A DNA stretch of 64,000 nucleotides from Paeniglutamicibacter sp. Y32M11 (lineage in GTDB: Bacteria > Actinomycetota > Actinomycetes > Actinomycetales > Micrococcaceae): positions 682,001 to 746,000 of the forward strand of contig NZ_CP079107.1 of the NCBI RefSeq assembly GCF_019285735.1, in the 5' to 3' direction. The stretch's first letter is position 1, and each line of letters opens with the position of its first letter. Under the pieces are notes generated by a model. The model saw only the letters and a program-made list of their open reading frames with translations, did not search any database and had not been told where the DNA came from. The position numbers were made by a program, and so were the translations under genes. Positions 53,096 through 61,353 of this stretch are shown one piece after another.

Positions 53096-53141
53096 ATTGC
53101 CGAGCCTATTGCCGGATGCAGTCGGCGTAAAGGGTCAGATC

Positions 53142-53282
53142 ATGGCAGCACTCGCGAGAGCCGACCGCAAGGAAGAGATCAAGGAAAAATGCTGGTATCT
53201 GATGACTCTCAGGAGTATTCTCGGTTTCGGGAGACCAACCAGGGTCGTAAAAGATCCCAGCCCGAGGGTGAGAGGTAATTGA
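53142..53282 (+). CDS. Possible 46-residue protein coupled to the next small gene
   Basis: ATG 53142 has AAAGGG seven bases upstream. The product starts MAALARADRKEEIKEKCWYL and ends DPSPRVRGN. Its TGA shares a base with the ATG of the next small gene (TGATG), which argues for translation. No family recognised. Confidence 0.35.
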   Translation: MAALARADRKEEIKEKCWYLMTLRSILGFGRPTRVVKDPSPRVRGN

Positions 53283-53419
53283 TGCCAGACAAATCCCCAC
53301 ACAAACATGAACACAAGAAGCCTGCCGGTAAGTCCATCAAGGCTCGACGCGCGGAGAAGCGCTCGAAGAACGCGCCGATGACTGAATCGGAACAGGTAGC
53401 CCACATCAAGAAACACTGA
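53282..53419 (+). CDS. 45-residue basic small protein
   Basis: ATG 53282 follows GAGAGG. The product begins MPDKSPHKHEHKKPAGKSIK and ends in SEQVAHIKKH: strongly basic, rich in Lys and His, no hydrophobic core. I recall similar short Lys-rich proteins in Arthrobacter-type genomes; their function is unknown, with nucleic acid binding a guess. A perfect hairpin terminator follows 27 bp downstream. Confidence 0.7.
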   Translation: MPDKSPHKHEHKKPAGKSIKARRAEKRSKNAPMTESEQVAHIKKH

Positions 53420-53446
53420 GCAACTTGATGATTGGAGAACGTTTAC

Positions 53447-53483
53447 AAGAAGCGGAGAAGAACATTCATCTTCTCCGCTTCTT
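53447..53483 (+). terminator. Strong hairpin terminator
   Basis: AAGAAGCGGAGAAG (53447-53460) and CTTCTCCGCTTCTT (53470-53483) pair perfectly over 14 bp around a 9-nt loop, just after the 45-residue gene. Confidence 0.8.
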
Positions 53484-53554
53484 CCATGTCCAACGCGGAA
53501 GAAAACAGCGGATTCACAAGATATTCACGGCGCGAAAACTTTTTTGAGAAGTTT

Positions 53555-53582
53555 CCAATCCGTTTCCCCACCGGCACCGAAT
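53555..53582 (+). promoter_or_regulatory. SigK-type promoter of the fasciclin gene
   Basis: CCAATCC (53555-53561), 16-bp spacer, CGAAT (53578-53582). This fits the SigK consensus I recall from mycobacteria (CCATCC, then CGAAT, 16-17 bp apart). The same boxes with identical spacing recur at 55990-56017. Start codon 79 bp downstream. Confidence 0.75.
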
Positions 53583-53660
53583 GCTTCATGACAGCCCGCC
53601 CCAACCAAGGGGATTGGGAAGGTGCGGAGACCACGGTCGACGCCAGACAAGGAGAATGTC

Positions 53661-54350
53661 ATGAAGCGCATGAACCGCAAGTTTGCTGCAGCACTCGGAG
53701 TTATCGCAGTTGCAACCGTAGGTCTGACGGCCTGCTCGTCGGGATCCCAAACCGCAGAATCGATGGCACCGAGCTCATCGGCTCCTTCGTCCAGCGCCTC
53801 GGCAGCCCCGAGCAGCTCGGCCATGGCCAGCGAATCGGCCATGGACCCGGCAGCCAATCTCGTTGGTTCGGGCTGCGCCGCCTACGCTAAGGCAGTACCC
53901 AGCGGCGAGGGTTCGGTAGCTGGAATGGCCAAGGATCCGGTTGCTGTTGCAGCCTCCAATAACCCCCTGCTGAAGACCCTCACCGCCGCGGTGTCCGGCA
54001 AGCTCAACCCGAAGGTCGACCTGGTTGATACTCTCAATGGCGACGAGTTCACGGTCTTCGCACCGGTTGACGAGGCTTTCGCAGCCATTCCTGAAAAGGA
54101 TCTCAAGGCAGTCGTTGCTGATGCAGACACGCTCAGCAAGATTCTGACCTACCACGTGGTCCCCGGCCAGATCGCCCCGAGTGATATCGCCGGATCCCAC
54201 AAGACCGTAGAAGGCCAGGACCTGAAGGTCACCGGTAGCGGCGACAAGCTCATGGTCAACGGCGCCTCGGTCATTTGCGGTGGCGTCCAGACCGCCAACG
54301 CCACGGTGTACCTGGTTGACACCGTGCTGATGCCGCCGGCCAAGAAGTAA
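53661..54350 (+). CDS. Fasciclin-domain lipoprotein (MPT83/MPT70-like)
   Basis: 229 residues from ATG 53661 with AAGGAGA upstream; the frame opens at 53622 without support. Lipoprotein signal with lipobox LTAC. A Ser/Ala-rich linker (about 24-60) leads to a single FAS1 domain: [40 protein letters not shown] and [20 protein letters not shown]. Surface-anchored, probably adhesive or sensory. In M. tuberculosis the homologues MPT70/MPT83 are made under SigK; here a SigK-type promoter and the sigK gene are adjacent. Confidence 0.93.
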   Translation: MKRMNRKFAAALGVIAVATVGLTACSSGSQTAESMAPSSSAPSSSASAAPSSSAMASESAMDPAANLVGSGCAAYAKAVPSGEGSVAGMAKDPVAVAASNNPLLKTLTAAVSGKLNPKVDLVDTLNGDEFTVFAPVDEAFAAIPEKDLKAVVADADTLSKILTYHVVPGQIAPSDIAGSHKTVEGQDLKVTGSGDKLMVNGASVICGGVQTANATVYLVDTVLMPPAKK

Positions 54351-54383
54351 CTGCTGCGACTGACGCAACGGTAAGGCAACCCA

Positions 54384-54433
54384 ACAGGGGGTTGGTGTCT
54401 GATGGTCCCCTCCATCAAACACCGGCCCCCTGT
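54384..54433 (+). terminator. Composite hairpin terminator between the fasciclin gene and sigK
   Basis: Outer stem ACAGGGGG/CCCCCTGT (54384-54391 with 54426-54433) encloses an inner 12-bp stem with one mismatch (54394-54405 with 54412-54423) and a 6-nt loop. It should separate the abundant fasciclin transcript from sigK. Confidence 0.75.
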
Positions 54434-54523
54434 GGTCGATGGACATCGACTGGTTGGCGCGGACCGGCGGAAAACTTGTTTTCCTTCCCGACGCACCAGA
54501 AAAGATGACGGACGGGGTTTGGA

Positions 54524-55126
54524 ATGCATGAGACGCTTTATCGCATGAGCTCACATCTATCCGGTGGAACGGACCAAACCTCCGCGCCCACTACAGAAGA
54601 ACTGATGCTCCGGATCGCGACAGGCAACGAGAACGCCTTTGAGGAACTCTACGACCGTGTCTCCCCCCAGGTCTTTGGTCTGGTCCGACGCATCCTGAAA
54701 GATCAGGCGCAAAGCGAAGAAGTAGCGCAAGAGGTATTCGTCGAAGCTTGGCAACAGGCCGCACGCTACGACGAGTCCCGAGGTAAGGCCATCACCTGGC
54801 TACTGACCTTGGCACACCGCCGAGCTGTGGACCGAGTTCGGGCCAGTCAAGCTAGTAAAGACCGCGATCTGCGCGAAGGGATCAAGGACTTTCAGGCTAG
54901 CTACGATGACGTTGAGGAAACGGCCATCCTGCACGATGAAAGTCTCCGGGTGAACCAAGCCCTGGAACGGCTTAGCGAGACACAGCGCGACGCCATTCGG
55001 TTGGCCTACTTTGGCGGATTCACCCACCTTGAGGTGGCTGAGTTACTCAAGATCCCGGTGGGAACCGCAAAAACACGAATACGCGATGGAATGAACAAAC
55101 TTAGAGACCTGATGGGAGTGGCGTAA
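54524..55126 (+). CDS. sigK: ECF sigma factor SigK
   Basis: 200 residues from ATG 54524; ATG 54545 is an alternative. Region 2: GNENAFEELYDRVSPQVFGLVRRIL, QSEEVAQEVFVEAWQQA, and RGKAITWLLTLAHRRAVDRVR. Region 4: RLSETQRDAIRLAYFGGFTHLEVAELLKIPVGTAKTRIRDGMNKLRDL, read in parts. The combination with the RskA anti-sigma gene (1-nt overlap, TAATG) and the fasciclin gene identifies SigK. It directs RNA polymerase to the CCAATCC/CGAAT promoters on both sides. No such promoter is seen before sigK itself. Confidence 0.92.
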   Translation: MHETLYRMSSHLSGGTDQTSAPTTEELMLRIATGNENAFEELYDRVSPQVFGLVRRILKDQAQSEEVAQEVFVEAWQQAARYDESRGKAITWLLTLAHRRAVDRVRASQASKDRDLREGIKDFQASYDDVEETAILHDESLRVNQALERLSETQRDAIRLAYFGGFTHLEVAELLKIPVGTAKTRIRDGMNKLRDLMGVA

Positions 55127-55962
55127 TGGAAAAGCACAAGAACGAGCTGACCGCCAGCTTCGCCCTGAACGCACTGGGGGAGGAGGAACGCGACGAACTG
55201 CTACGACATGCCGAAGCCTCGGACGAGGTTCAAGATGAACTTGACGCATTGCAGGAAACCGCTGCCCTTCTTGGCCTTTCCGCCGAGCCGGTAACCCCTC
55301 CGGCTAGCCTCAAGGCCAACGTTATGGCCTCCATTCGTACTACCCCACAGCTACCGCCCCTCGACGTTCAGCGGGACGTTCCTGCCCACGATGCCCAGGA
55401 ACCCTCGGGTTCCGTCCCGGTAGATGATCGTATCGCTCAGCAGTCAACCGAACCTGCCGTCCAACCGGCCCCATCCGCCCCGGCCAAATCCAACCAGCGG
55501 ATGTTTGCCCTGGCTGCCGGAGTGCTGCTGGTGGCAGGTGGAGTGCTGGGCGGAGTGGTGGTCAACCAAAACGCGCAGCAACAAAAGCTTGAGGAACAGT
55601 TGGCTGCCTTGAGCACCCAACAATCAGAGCTGACCCGCATCCTGACGGCATCCGATGTCAGGTCAAAGACCCAGAAAATGGACGACGGAGCCCGAGTCAC
55701 TCTGGCCTACTCGGCCACCGAAGGCAAGATGGCGGTGACCACCGCGGGATTGCCTGCTTTGCCCGGCGACAAGGCATATGAACTCTGGCTGATCTCCGGC
55801 ACGGGGGCGGTATCTGCGGGGCTTGTTAATGGTGCCAATGCCGATGGAATGGTGATGGTTTCTGGGGCCATGGAGGGCGTGACCCACTTCGGAATCACCG
55901 TGGAACCTGCCACGGGGTCGCCGGCGCCAACCACCGATCCCATTCTGGTCCAGGAGCTTTAA
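55126..55962 (+). CDS. rskA: Anti-sigma-K factor RskA
   Basis: 278 residues. The cytosolic N-terminus (about 1-80) is the anti-sigma domain: LTASFALNALGEEERDELLRH. A low-complexity Pro/Ala linker comes next, one membrane helix at about 126-147 (MFALAAGVLLVAGGVLGGVVV read in two parts), then an extracytoplasmic RskA_C domain with KMAVTTAGLPALPGDKAYELWLIS and the end VTHFGITVEPATGSPAPT. It holds SigK at the membrane until regulated proteolysis frees it. Coupled to sigK. Confidence 0.93.
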   Translation: MEKHKNELTASFALNALGEEERDELLRHAEASDEVQDELDALQETAALLGLSAEPVTPPASLKANVMASIRTTPQLPPLDVQRDVPAHDAQEPSGSVPVDDRIAQQSTEPAVQPAPSAPAKSNQRMFALAAGVLLVAGGVLGGVVVNQNAQQQKLEEQLAALSTQQSELTRILTASDVRSKTQKMDDGARVTLAYSATEGKMAVTTAGLPALPGDKAYELWLISGTGAVSAGLVNGANADGMVMVSGAMEGVTHFGITVEPATGSPAPTTDPILVQEL

Positions 55963-55989
55963 GGCCCCTCGGGAAAAGGCCTCGGACTT

Positions 55990-56017
55990 CCAATCCGCCA
56001 ATGGTAGCGTTCCGAAT
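55990..56017 (+). promoter_or_regulatory. SigK-type promoter of the molybdo-oxidoreductase gene
   Basis: CCAATCC (55990-55996), 16-bp spacer, CGAAT (56013-56017): the same boxes and spacing as at 53555-53582, also sharing flanking TT before and C before the -10. Start codon 70 bp downstream. Confidence 0.75.
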
Positions 56018-56086
56018 ACGTAGTGACTAGATGTTCCCCGCAAGAGCAGGGGGCAAAAGCATCACAACGTACGGGTGGGTGGATTC

Positions 56087-57646
56087 ATGAACAAGTTGCC
56101 AGCAAAGAAGCTGCGAGACCTGGGAGCCTTCGGGCTTGCAGGTTTCGCATCGGCCGCGGTGCTTTTTTCCGTAGCTCAATTGATGTCGGCGTTCTTCGCG
56201 ACCTCTTCGGCGCCACTGGTGGCTATGGGATCGGTCTTCATCGATCTGACCCCACCGTGGCTTAAAGACTTCGCCATTGCCACCTTCGGGACCAACGATA
56301 AACTGGCACTATTCATCTCCATTGGCGTGGTCGTGGCCATCGCCGCGGTACTGCTGGGGATCTTGGCAAGGCGTAGTTTTGCCTTGGCTGCTGGCTCCAT
56401 CGTGGTCCTTGCAGCGGTGATCGGGGGGGCTGTGCTGTCCCGGCCCGCAACCGGACTTGTTGACCTGACACCCATCATCCTGGGCGCGGTGGCCGGTCTG
56501 GCCACGCTGCGGTGGCTTACCAAGCTTGCAGCTAAGAGCAGGTCCACTGGCTCGGATGCGGTTCCAGCCTCAGGCTCTTCACGGAGGAACTTTCTGTTGG
56601 GTTCCGTCCTTTCCCTGGTAGGTGCCGCAGTAGCTACGGGCGTGGGTAAGTCGCTGGCCACCGCAAGGAACGTTGCCGATTCAGCCCGTGCGGCTCTCGG
56701 ACTGCCACCGGCGAAGGTCTTGGCTCAGGCTCCACCGGCCGATGCACAGATCGAGCTGTCGGGTATGCCGAAATTCATCACCCCGAACAAGGATTTTTAC
56801 CGGATTGATACGGCACTTTCGGTACCGCGGATCAACCCTTCCGAATGGTCGCTTCGCGTCCACGGCATGGTCGAAAAGGAATTCACCCTGAGCTTCGACG
56901 AGCTGTTGGCCGAGGACCTCGTGGAAACCTATCTGACTCTGACCTGTGTTTCAAACCCCGTCGGTGGGCAGCTGGTGGGAAACGCAAAGTGGTTGGGTTA
57001 TCCGCTGCGCCAGCTACTGGAGCGCGCGGTGCCTAAGGAAGGTGCCGACATGGTCCTTTCGACCTCGATCGACGGTTTCAGCGCCTCGACGCCGCTTGAG
57101 ATCCTCACAGATGACCGCATGGCATTGCTGGCGATCGGCATGAACGGAGAGCCGTTGCCGCTAGAGCACGGATTCCCTGTCCGTATGGTGGTTCCCGGAC
57201 TCTATGGCTATGTGTCCGCTACTAAGTGGGTCGTTGACCTAGAAGTCACTCGATTCGAAGACAAGGCCGCTTACTGGACCACGCGCGGCTGGTCGGATCG
57301 AGGACCCATTAAGCTGTCTTCGAGGGTGGATGTGCCGCGTTCGTTCGCCAGTGTTCCGGCCGGAAAAGTAGTTATGGGCGGAACTGCCTGGGCGCAGACC
57401 CGAGGCATCTCCAAGGTTCAGGTACAAATCGATGACGGCGATTGGAAGGACACTGAGCTGGGCGCCGAGGCCTCTGTGGACACCTGGCGGCAGTGGCGCT
57501 ATGAGTGGGACGGCGGTACCTCGGGCAACCACACCGTCAGCGTCCGGGCCTTCGATGCTCAGGGCGAGATGCAAACCAGCGACAAGGCTGATCCAGTACC
57601 AAACGGGGCCAGTGGCTGGCAGCGTGTTCAGTTCTCCGTCCAGTAG
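56087..57646 (+). CDS. Membrane-bound molybdopterin-dependent oxidoreductase (sulfite-oxidase fold)
   Basis: 519 residues from ATG 56087. Four membrane helices in the first 170 residues (LGAFGLAGFASAAVLFSVA, LALFISIGVVVAIAAVLLGIL, LAAGSIVVLAAVIGGAVL, LTPIILGAVAGLATLRWL). Then a twin-Arg-like SRRNFLLGSVLSL segment and the sulfite-oxidase Mo domain, with Cys of YLTLTCVSNPVGG as the molybdenum ligand, followed by a C-terminal Ig-like dimerisation domain. The Mo domain should face outside. The electron donor/acceptor is unknown; a role in repair of oxidised envelope proteins is possible. Confidence 0.92.
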   Translation: MNKLPAKKLRDLGAFGLAGFASAAVLFSVAQLMSAFFATSSAPLVAMGSVFIDLTPPWLKDFAIATFGTNDKLALFISIGVVVAIAAVLLGILARRSFALAAGSIVVLAAVIGGAVLSRPATGLVDLTPIILGAVAGLATLRWLTKLAAKSRSTGSDAVPASGSSRRNFLLGSVLSLVGAAVATGVGKSLATARNVADSARAALGLPPAKVLAQAPPADAQIELSGMPKFITPNKDFYRIDTALSVPRINPSEWSLRVHGMVEKEFTLSFDELLAEDLVETYLTLTCVSNPVGGQLVGNAKWLGYPLRQLLERAVPKEGADMVLSTSIDGFSASTPLEILTDDRMALLAIGMNGEPLPLEHGFPVRMVVPGLYGYVSATKWVVDLEVTRFEDKAAYWTTRGWSDRGPIKLSSRVDVPRSFASVPAGKVVMGGTAWAQTRGISKVQVQIDDGDWKDTELGAEASVDTWRQWRYEWDGGTSGNHTVSVRAFDAQGEMQTSDKADPVPNGASGWQRVQFSVQ

Positions 57647-57663
57647 TTCGCCCCGCTAGCCAG

Positions 57664-58110
57664 CTAGGTGTACATGAGCGATCCGGGAGTAGTCAGGGTG
57701 CGCCCAGTTTCCAACCATGTTTTCAAGCCGGATAGGATCATTGGCCAGCCGCCGAACAGCTGTTCGTTAGCGTCGACCCTGAGCTGATCGTGGGTGATCG
57801 TTAGCAGGCAAGAATCCTCGACCTGGCTGATTTCATAAGTGACCCGGGAAGCACCCTCGGCGGTGACCGCTTCGTCCCAGGGCGCGGTCATCGTCAGGGA
57901 CAGGCGGCGAGGTGCGTCGGCCTCCAATATGGTGCCTCGTCCCAGCGGACCGTGAGCATGAGGATTTACCGTCGTGTATTCGGAACCAACCATCCAATCG
58001 GTGACGAAGGTGTTGCCGAAGTAGTATTTCGGCGTCTGAGCTGGGTCGGTGAGCGCCTCCCACAATTTTTCCGGGGTTGTTTGAATGTAGAACTCATAGA
58101 TCTTTTCCAT
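57664..58110 (-). CDS. SRPBCC/AHSA1 domain protein
   Basis: 148 residues. The AHSA1-like fold is seen in YEFYIQTTPEKLWEALTDPAQTPKYYFG, LGRGTILEADAPRRLSLTM, and TYEISQVEDSCLLTITHDQL. It probably binds a small hydrophobic molecule. Unlike the one at 44635 it has no ArsR gene beside it. Converges with the molybdo-oxidoreductase gene. Confidence 0.88.
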   Translation of the reverse strand: MEKIYEFYIQTTPEKLWEALTDPAQTPKYYFGNTFVTDWMVGSEYTTVNPHAHGPLGRGTILEADAPRRLSLTMTAPWDEAVTAEGASRVTYEISQVEDSCLLTITHDQLRVDANEQLFGGWPMILSGLKTWLETGRTLTTPGSLMYT

Positions 58111-58545
58111 GGCATCAGGCTATGCCTCTTTTGTTGGGCGGTTGGGGTAAACCTCAAGATTGTCTCTAGGAAGAATTCTGACGCTGGGAGTGCGCCCCTG
58201 AACCATGGTGAACCGTGGCCCGGCAGCTTGGGGCGACATCGTCTGGTCCCACGTACGTGCCGGAAAAACCTAGAAAGTCCATGACGCCAGGCGTAGTCTC
58301 GGAGATAGGTCGGACGGCTGAATGTCGGGATCCGACCGCTAGTGGGAGCCTGGTGACTGCATGGAAAGAGCCATGGAACTGATACCCCATAGAAGTGCGC
58401 TCTAGTTAGCGGAGTTTCCTCTGGATATCCACGTTCGGCGAAGAATGGCCGCGGTGAACCGGCCCGAGTGACCTGGCATCGTCTCGCCACCTGACAGCGC
58501 ACCCACTTTGGGACCACTTGGCACTCGTTCAAATCGAGGATAGCG
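58111..58545. other. Intergenic stretch with no recognised feature
   Basis: 435 bp without a supported gene. A 6-bp inverted pair GTCGGA/TCCGAC around 58310-58340 is the only structure I notice. Confidence 0.35.
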
Positions 58546-58719
58546 ATGAACATTCAATCCAACATCAACTCACGCCACGAAGAAGAAGTAGAAGCCGCTC
58601 TGTCCCCTGATATGGGCAAACGACGGAAGATCGCTACCGATCAGCTACCCGATGGTTCCGGTAATGACGGCCCCAAGCATCCGGATGCCGATGACGAGGG
58701 GCGCTTCGACGCGGGGTAA
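58546..58719 (+). CDS. 57-residue acidic small protein
   Basis: ATG 58546 follows GAGGA five bases away. The product starts MNIQSNINSRHEEEVEAALS and ends DADDEGRFDAG; it is hydrophilic, with a net acidic second half. No family recognised. Codon use is normal, and the frame fits the gap before the next gene. Confidence 0.5.
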   Translation: MNIQSNINSRHEEEVEAALSPDMGKRRKIATDQLPDGSGNDGPKHPDADDEGRFDAG

Positions 58720-58809
58720 TACACCGCGGATCATGGTCGCGGTTCATTTCCGTGACTGCGAACGCCGCGGAAGGCAAGCACTTTGGACATTGAGGGGAGG
58801 TGAAATCCC

Positions 58810-59097
58810 ATGACTCAGGACGCACACATTCCAGCACCACGTGAGGAGCCGGTGGCCAAGCCGAAAGTACCTCGGCAACACCATGCCAATGGTTTGTTGA
58901 TCGGCGGTGGACTCACAGCATTGTTGTTCCTACTGTTCATCATCACCGGTGCCGTCGCCGTCGGAGGCACGCTGAGCCCGCTATGGATCGGATTTATTAT
59001 TGGCGTTTTGGTCGCCCTTCTAGGTGTATTCCGCATTCTCCGGGGACCCACGGCCTTCGGTTTTGGAGACACCGAGCATAAGCACCCGGCAGCATAA
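58810..59097 (+). CDS. Small two-helix membrane protein
   Basis: 95 residues with GGGGAGGTG upstream. A charged N-terminus of 28 residues is followed by two hydrophobic helices (LLIGGGLTALLFLLFIITGAV and LWIGFIIGVLVALLGVFRIL) and a His-rich tail EHKHPAA. I do not recognise the family. A 15-bp perfect hairpin ends the transcript. Confidence 0.7.
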   Translation: MTQDAHIPAPREEPVAKPKVPRQHHANGLLIGGGLTALLFLLFIITGAVAVGGTLSPLWIGFIIGVLVALLGVFRILRGPTAFGFGDTEHKHPAA

Positions 59098-59124
59098 CTG
59101 GCACCGGGCATCAATGATTCGTAC

Positions 59125-59160
59125 GTCATCGACCGGTCGGTTCCTCGACCGGTCGATGAC
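59125..59160 (+). terminator. Perfect 15-bp hairpin terminator
   Basis: GTCATCGACCGGTCG (59125-59139) pairs perfectly with CGACCGGTCGATGAC (59146-59160) around GTTCCT. It lies 28 bp after the small membrane-protein gene. Confidence 0.8.
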
Positions 59161-59279
59161 CTACGTCGAATTAAAGGGACAATCCAAATAGCTGTTGTGG
59201 GCTAGGTGTTTTGTCGCGGGTGTGGGGCCGAATCCGATTAGGCTGTGGAGACGGACCACGAAAGGGACCTGCACCTAAT

Positions 59280-59945
59280 ATGAGACGCGTCTTGGCATAC
59301 CTTTTGCGCATCGGGGGAACTGCGGCCATCGTTGCCGCAGTCGTCGTTCAAATGCAACGAAGCATCACGAATGAGGAAGCCGGCACGGGAGAAGTCGAGT
59401 TTGTTGTCCAAAACTTCTTCTCGTTCTTTACGATCGAATCCAACGTGTTGGCGGCTGTCGTGCTGTTCGTCGGAATTTTCACGCTGTCGAAGCGTGGTGA
59501 GTCTCGTGGCTGGAGCATGATCAGGGCGGCAGTGACCACCTACATGGCGACCACGGGTGTGGTCTATAACTTGTTGCTGCGTGGCATTGAACTGCCGCAA
59601 GGAGCCACGGTTCCGTGGTCCAATGAGGTTCTGCATGTCATTGCCCCGGCCATCATTGTCCTAGATTGGCTGATTGCGCCTGGTCGCCGGCCGCTAAAAT
59701 CAACGGCACTGTGGGGGATCATCGCCTTCCCCATACTCTGGGCCGGCTATACCTTGGCCCGAGGTGTGTTGGTTCTGGATCCGCGCACCAACGTGGCGTG
59801 GTACCCGTATCCGTTCCTTGATCCGAATATCAGCCCCAATGGCTACTTCTCCGTCGCCTTTTACATTGCGCTGATTGCCGCGGTTATCGGTGTCGTGGGC
59901 GCCGGAGTTCTGTGGGTCAGCCGCCTTCGTCGACGGACTGCCTAG
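59280..59945 (+). CDS. Pr6Pr family membrane protein
   Basis: 221 residues from ATG 59280; the frame opens at GTG 59211. Six membrane helices. FFSFFTIESNVLAAVVL, ATTGVVYNLLLRG, EVLHVIAPAIIVLDWLI and YPYPFLDP are the family hallmarks (FAR-17a/AIG1-like, Pr6Pr). Distant eukaryotic relatives are fatty-acid-ester hydrolases using a Thr/His pair, which TTGVVYN and LHVIAP could supply. No operon partner. Confidence 0.88.
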   Translation: MRRVLAYLLRIGGTAAIVAAVVVQMQRSITNEEAGTGEVEFVVQNFFSFFTIESNVLAAVVLFVGIFTLSKRGESRGWSMIRAAVTTYMATTGVVYNLLLRGIELPQGATVPWSNEVLHVIAPAIIVLDWLIAPGRRPLKSTALWGIIAFPILWAGYTLARGVLVLDPRTNVAWYPYPFLDPNISPNGYFSVAFYIALIAAVIGVVGAGVLWVSRLRRRTA

Positions 59946-60127
59946 TTCTATCGTCGGTGGTTCTTGGCAGCCAACATCTCTCGGGTCACATAAATTCGCG
60001 TGTGGACCAATCAACTACGACGAGCCTCAGCGTAGTTCCCGGGCGGAACATGCTCGGTCCCGCGAAGGCCGGCACCCGTTAATAAAAAAGTACCCCGTCG
60101 GGAATGAATTTTCATCCTCCGTGGTTT

Positions 60128-60145
60128 TACATGCAAACACATGTA
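60128..60145. promoter_or_regulatory. Inverted repeat before the FMN reductase gene
   Basis: TACATG-CAAACA-CATGTA is a perfect 6+6 bp dyad 24 bp before the start codon. The form suits a MarR-type operator. No regulator gene is adjacent. Confidence 0.45.
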
Positions 60146-60169
60146 TTTCTTGAGAGGGAAGCACGCACC

Positions 60170-60850
60170 ATGAGCCAGAACATTGTAGTCATTTCCGGAG
60201 GCCTTGGCACTCCATCAACCTCGGGCCTGCTGGGTCGCCAGCTCGGGGAGGCAACAGTGAGGGAACTGGCCGCCAAAGGTATCCAAGCAGATCTGACGGT
60301 TTTGGAATTGCGCGACTATGCCGTCGATATCAGTAACAACCTTCTCACCGGTTACGCCCCACCGCGTCTGTCCGAGGCCATCAAAGCAGTTTCGCAGGCC
60401 AGCGGCTTGATTGCCGTATCGCCGGTCTTCACCGCTTCGGTGTCTGGGCTGTTCAAGTCGTTCATCGATGTTCTGGATCCAAAAGCACTTGAGGACAAGC
60501 CCGTGATTCTTGCGGCAACCGCGGGAAGTGCTCGACACAACCTCGTGGTTGACTATGCCATGCGTCCGATCTTCGCTTACCTGCGAGCGCGCATCATGCC
60601 CACGTCCGTCTTCGCTTCCCCCGAGGACTGGGGCGCTGACCAGGGGCAGGGCGCTCTGGCAGAACGGGAACTGCGCGCAGGCGCAGAAATGGCACTTTCC
60701 ATCGCCGGAACCAATGGAGCAACTGCCCTGACGCAGGACTTGGGGGATACTCGGTCCATCGCTCCGCGCGTGAGCGAAAACGCCAATCCACGCGACACGA
60801 TGAGCTCGTTGCCGTTCGAACAGTTACTGGCAAATATCCAGTCGAAGTAG
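60170..60850 (+). CDS. NADPH-dependent FMN reductase (CE1759-type)
   Basis: 226 residues from ATG 60170; the frame extends to 60104 across the dyad. The flavodoxin-like fold shows VVISGGLGTPSTSGLLGRQL at the FMN phosphate loop, SGLIAVSPVFTASVSGLFKSFID (the SPVYxxxxSGxLK motif) and VILAATAGSARHNLVVDYAMRP. It reduces FMN with NAD(P)H, often to supply a two-component monooxygenase; no monooxygenase is next to it here. A hairpin follows at 60909-60941. Confidence 0.92.
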   Translation: MSQNIVVISGGLGTPSTSGLLGRQLGEATVRELAAKGIQADLTVLELRDYAVDISNNLLTGYAPPRLSEAIKAVSQASGLIAVSPVFTASVSGLFKSFIDVLDPKALEDKPVILAATAGSARHNLVVDYAMRPIFAYLRARIMPTSVFASPEDWGADQGQGALAERELRAGAEMALSIAGTNGATALTQDLGDTRSIAPRVSENANPRDTMSSLPFEQLLANIQSK

Positions 60851-60908
60851 CGAAGGTCCGCTTCCCGCTCATGGTGGTGAATGCTGCGCGGCTTCTAATT
60901 ATGGCGTG

Positions 60909-60941
60909 GGGGCGGTATTCGGTTGAACCGGATACCGCCCC
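60909..60941 (+). terminator. Hairpin terminator after the FMN reductase gene
   Basis: GGGGCGGTAT (60909-60918) pairs with ATACCGCCCC (60932-60941); after one G-T pair, CGG/CCG closes a TTGAA loop. Fourteen pairs in all. Confidence 0.75.
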
Positions 60942-61353
60942 GTCTCCATGTTCTGGCCCAGCGGTGCCTGATCCAAACCACATGCGAATCTGCGAGAAAC
61001 GAATCCCGTGGCGGGTCTTACGCTTCGATGGCATGGGGCGAGAGCGTGTACCTGTCTCGACCATTGATCTGCCGACTATCGACGATGCCACGCTTTTTCA
61101 AACGCAAAATCGATGACCGTAAATACCAAACAGCGAGACGAATAATCGATGATGCTCTGGAACTTTGACCCCAGGAAGAATCGTGGGTTCAGCTGCGTGG
61201 GAAGTCACAGACGCAGCCTAACCAACCGGTGACGGTAGCCTGTCGGAAGAGTGGTTCTGCCCTTCGTCGTGTCGTTGGTATGACGAAAGGCAAAATACCG
61301 CCATGAACTGCCGCCGCCCGAATGCTTCTGACCGAAAGGTACGACGGATATCC
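60942..61353. other. Intergenic stretch with no recognised feature
   Basis: About 410 bp up to the dehydrogenase start. Short frames exist but have no convincing ribosome-binding site or protein-like composition. It must contain the dehydrogenase promoter; I see no clear boxes. Confidence 0.35.

Noticed and set aside
54351-54523. A SigK-type promoter before sigK itself
   Set aside because: I looked for CCAATCC/CCATCC with CGAAT at 16-17 bp; only a loose CCATCA...CGATG pair is present, and it lies inside the terminator.
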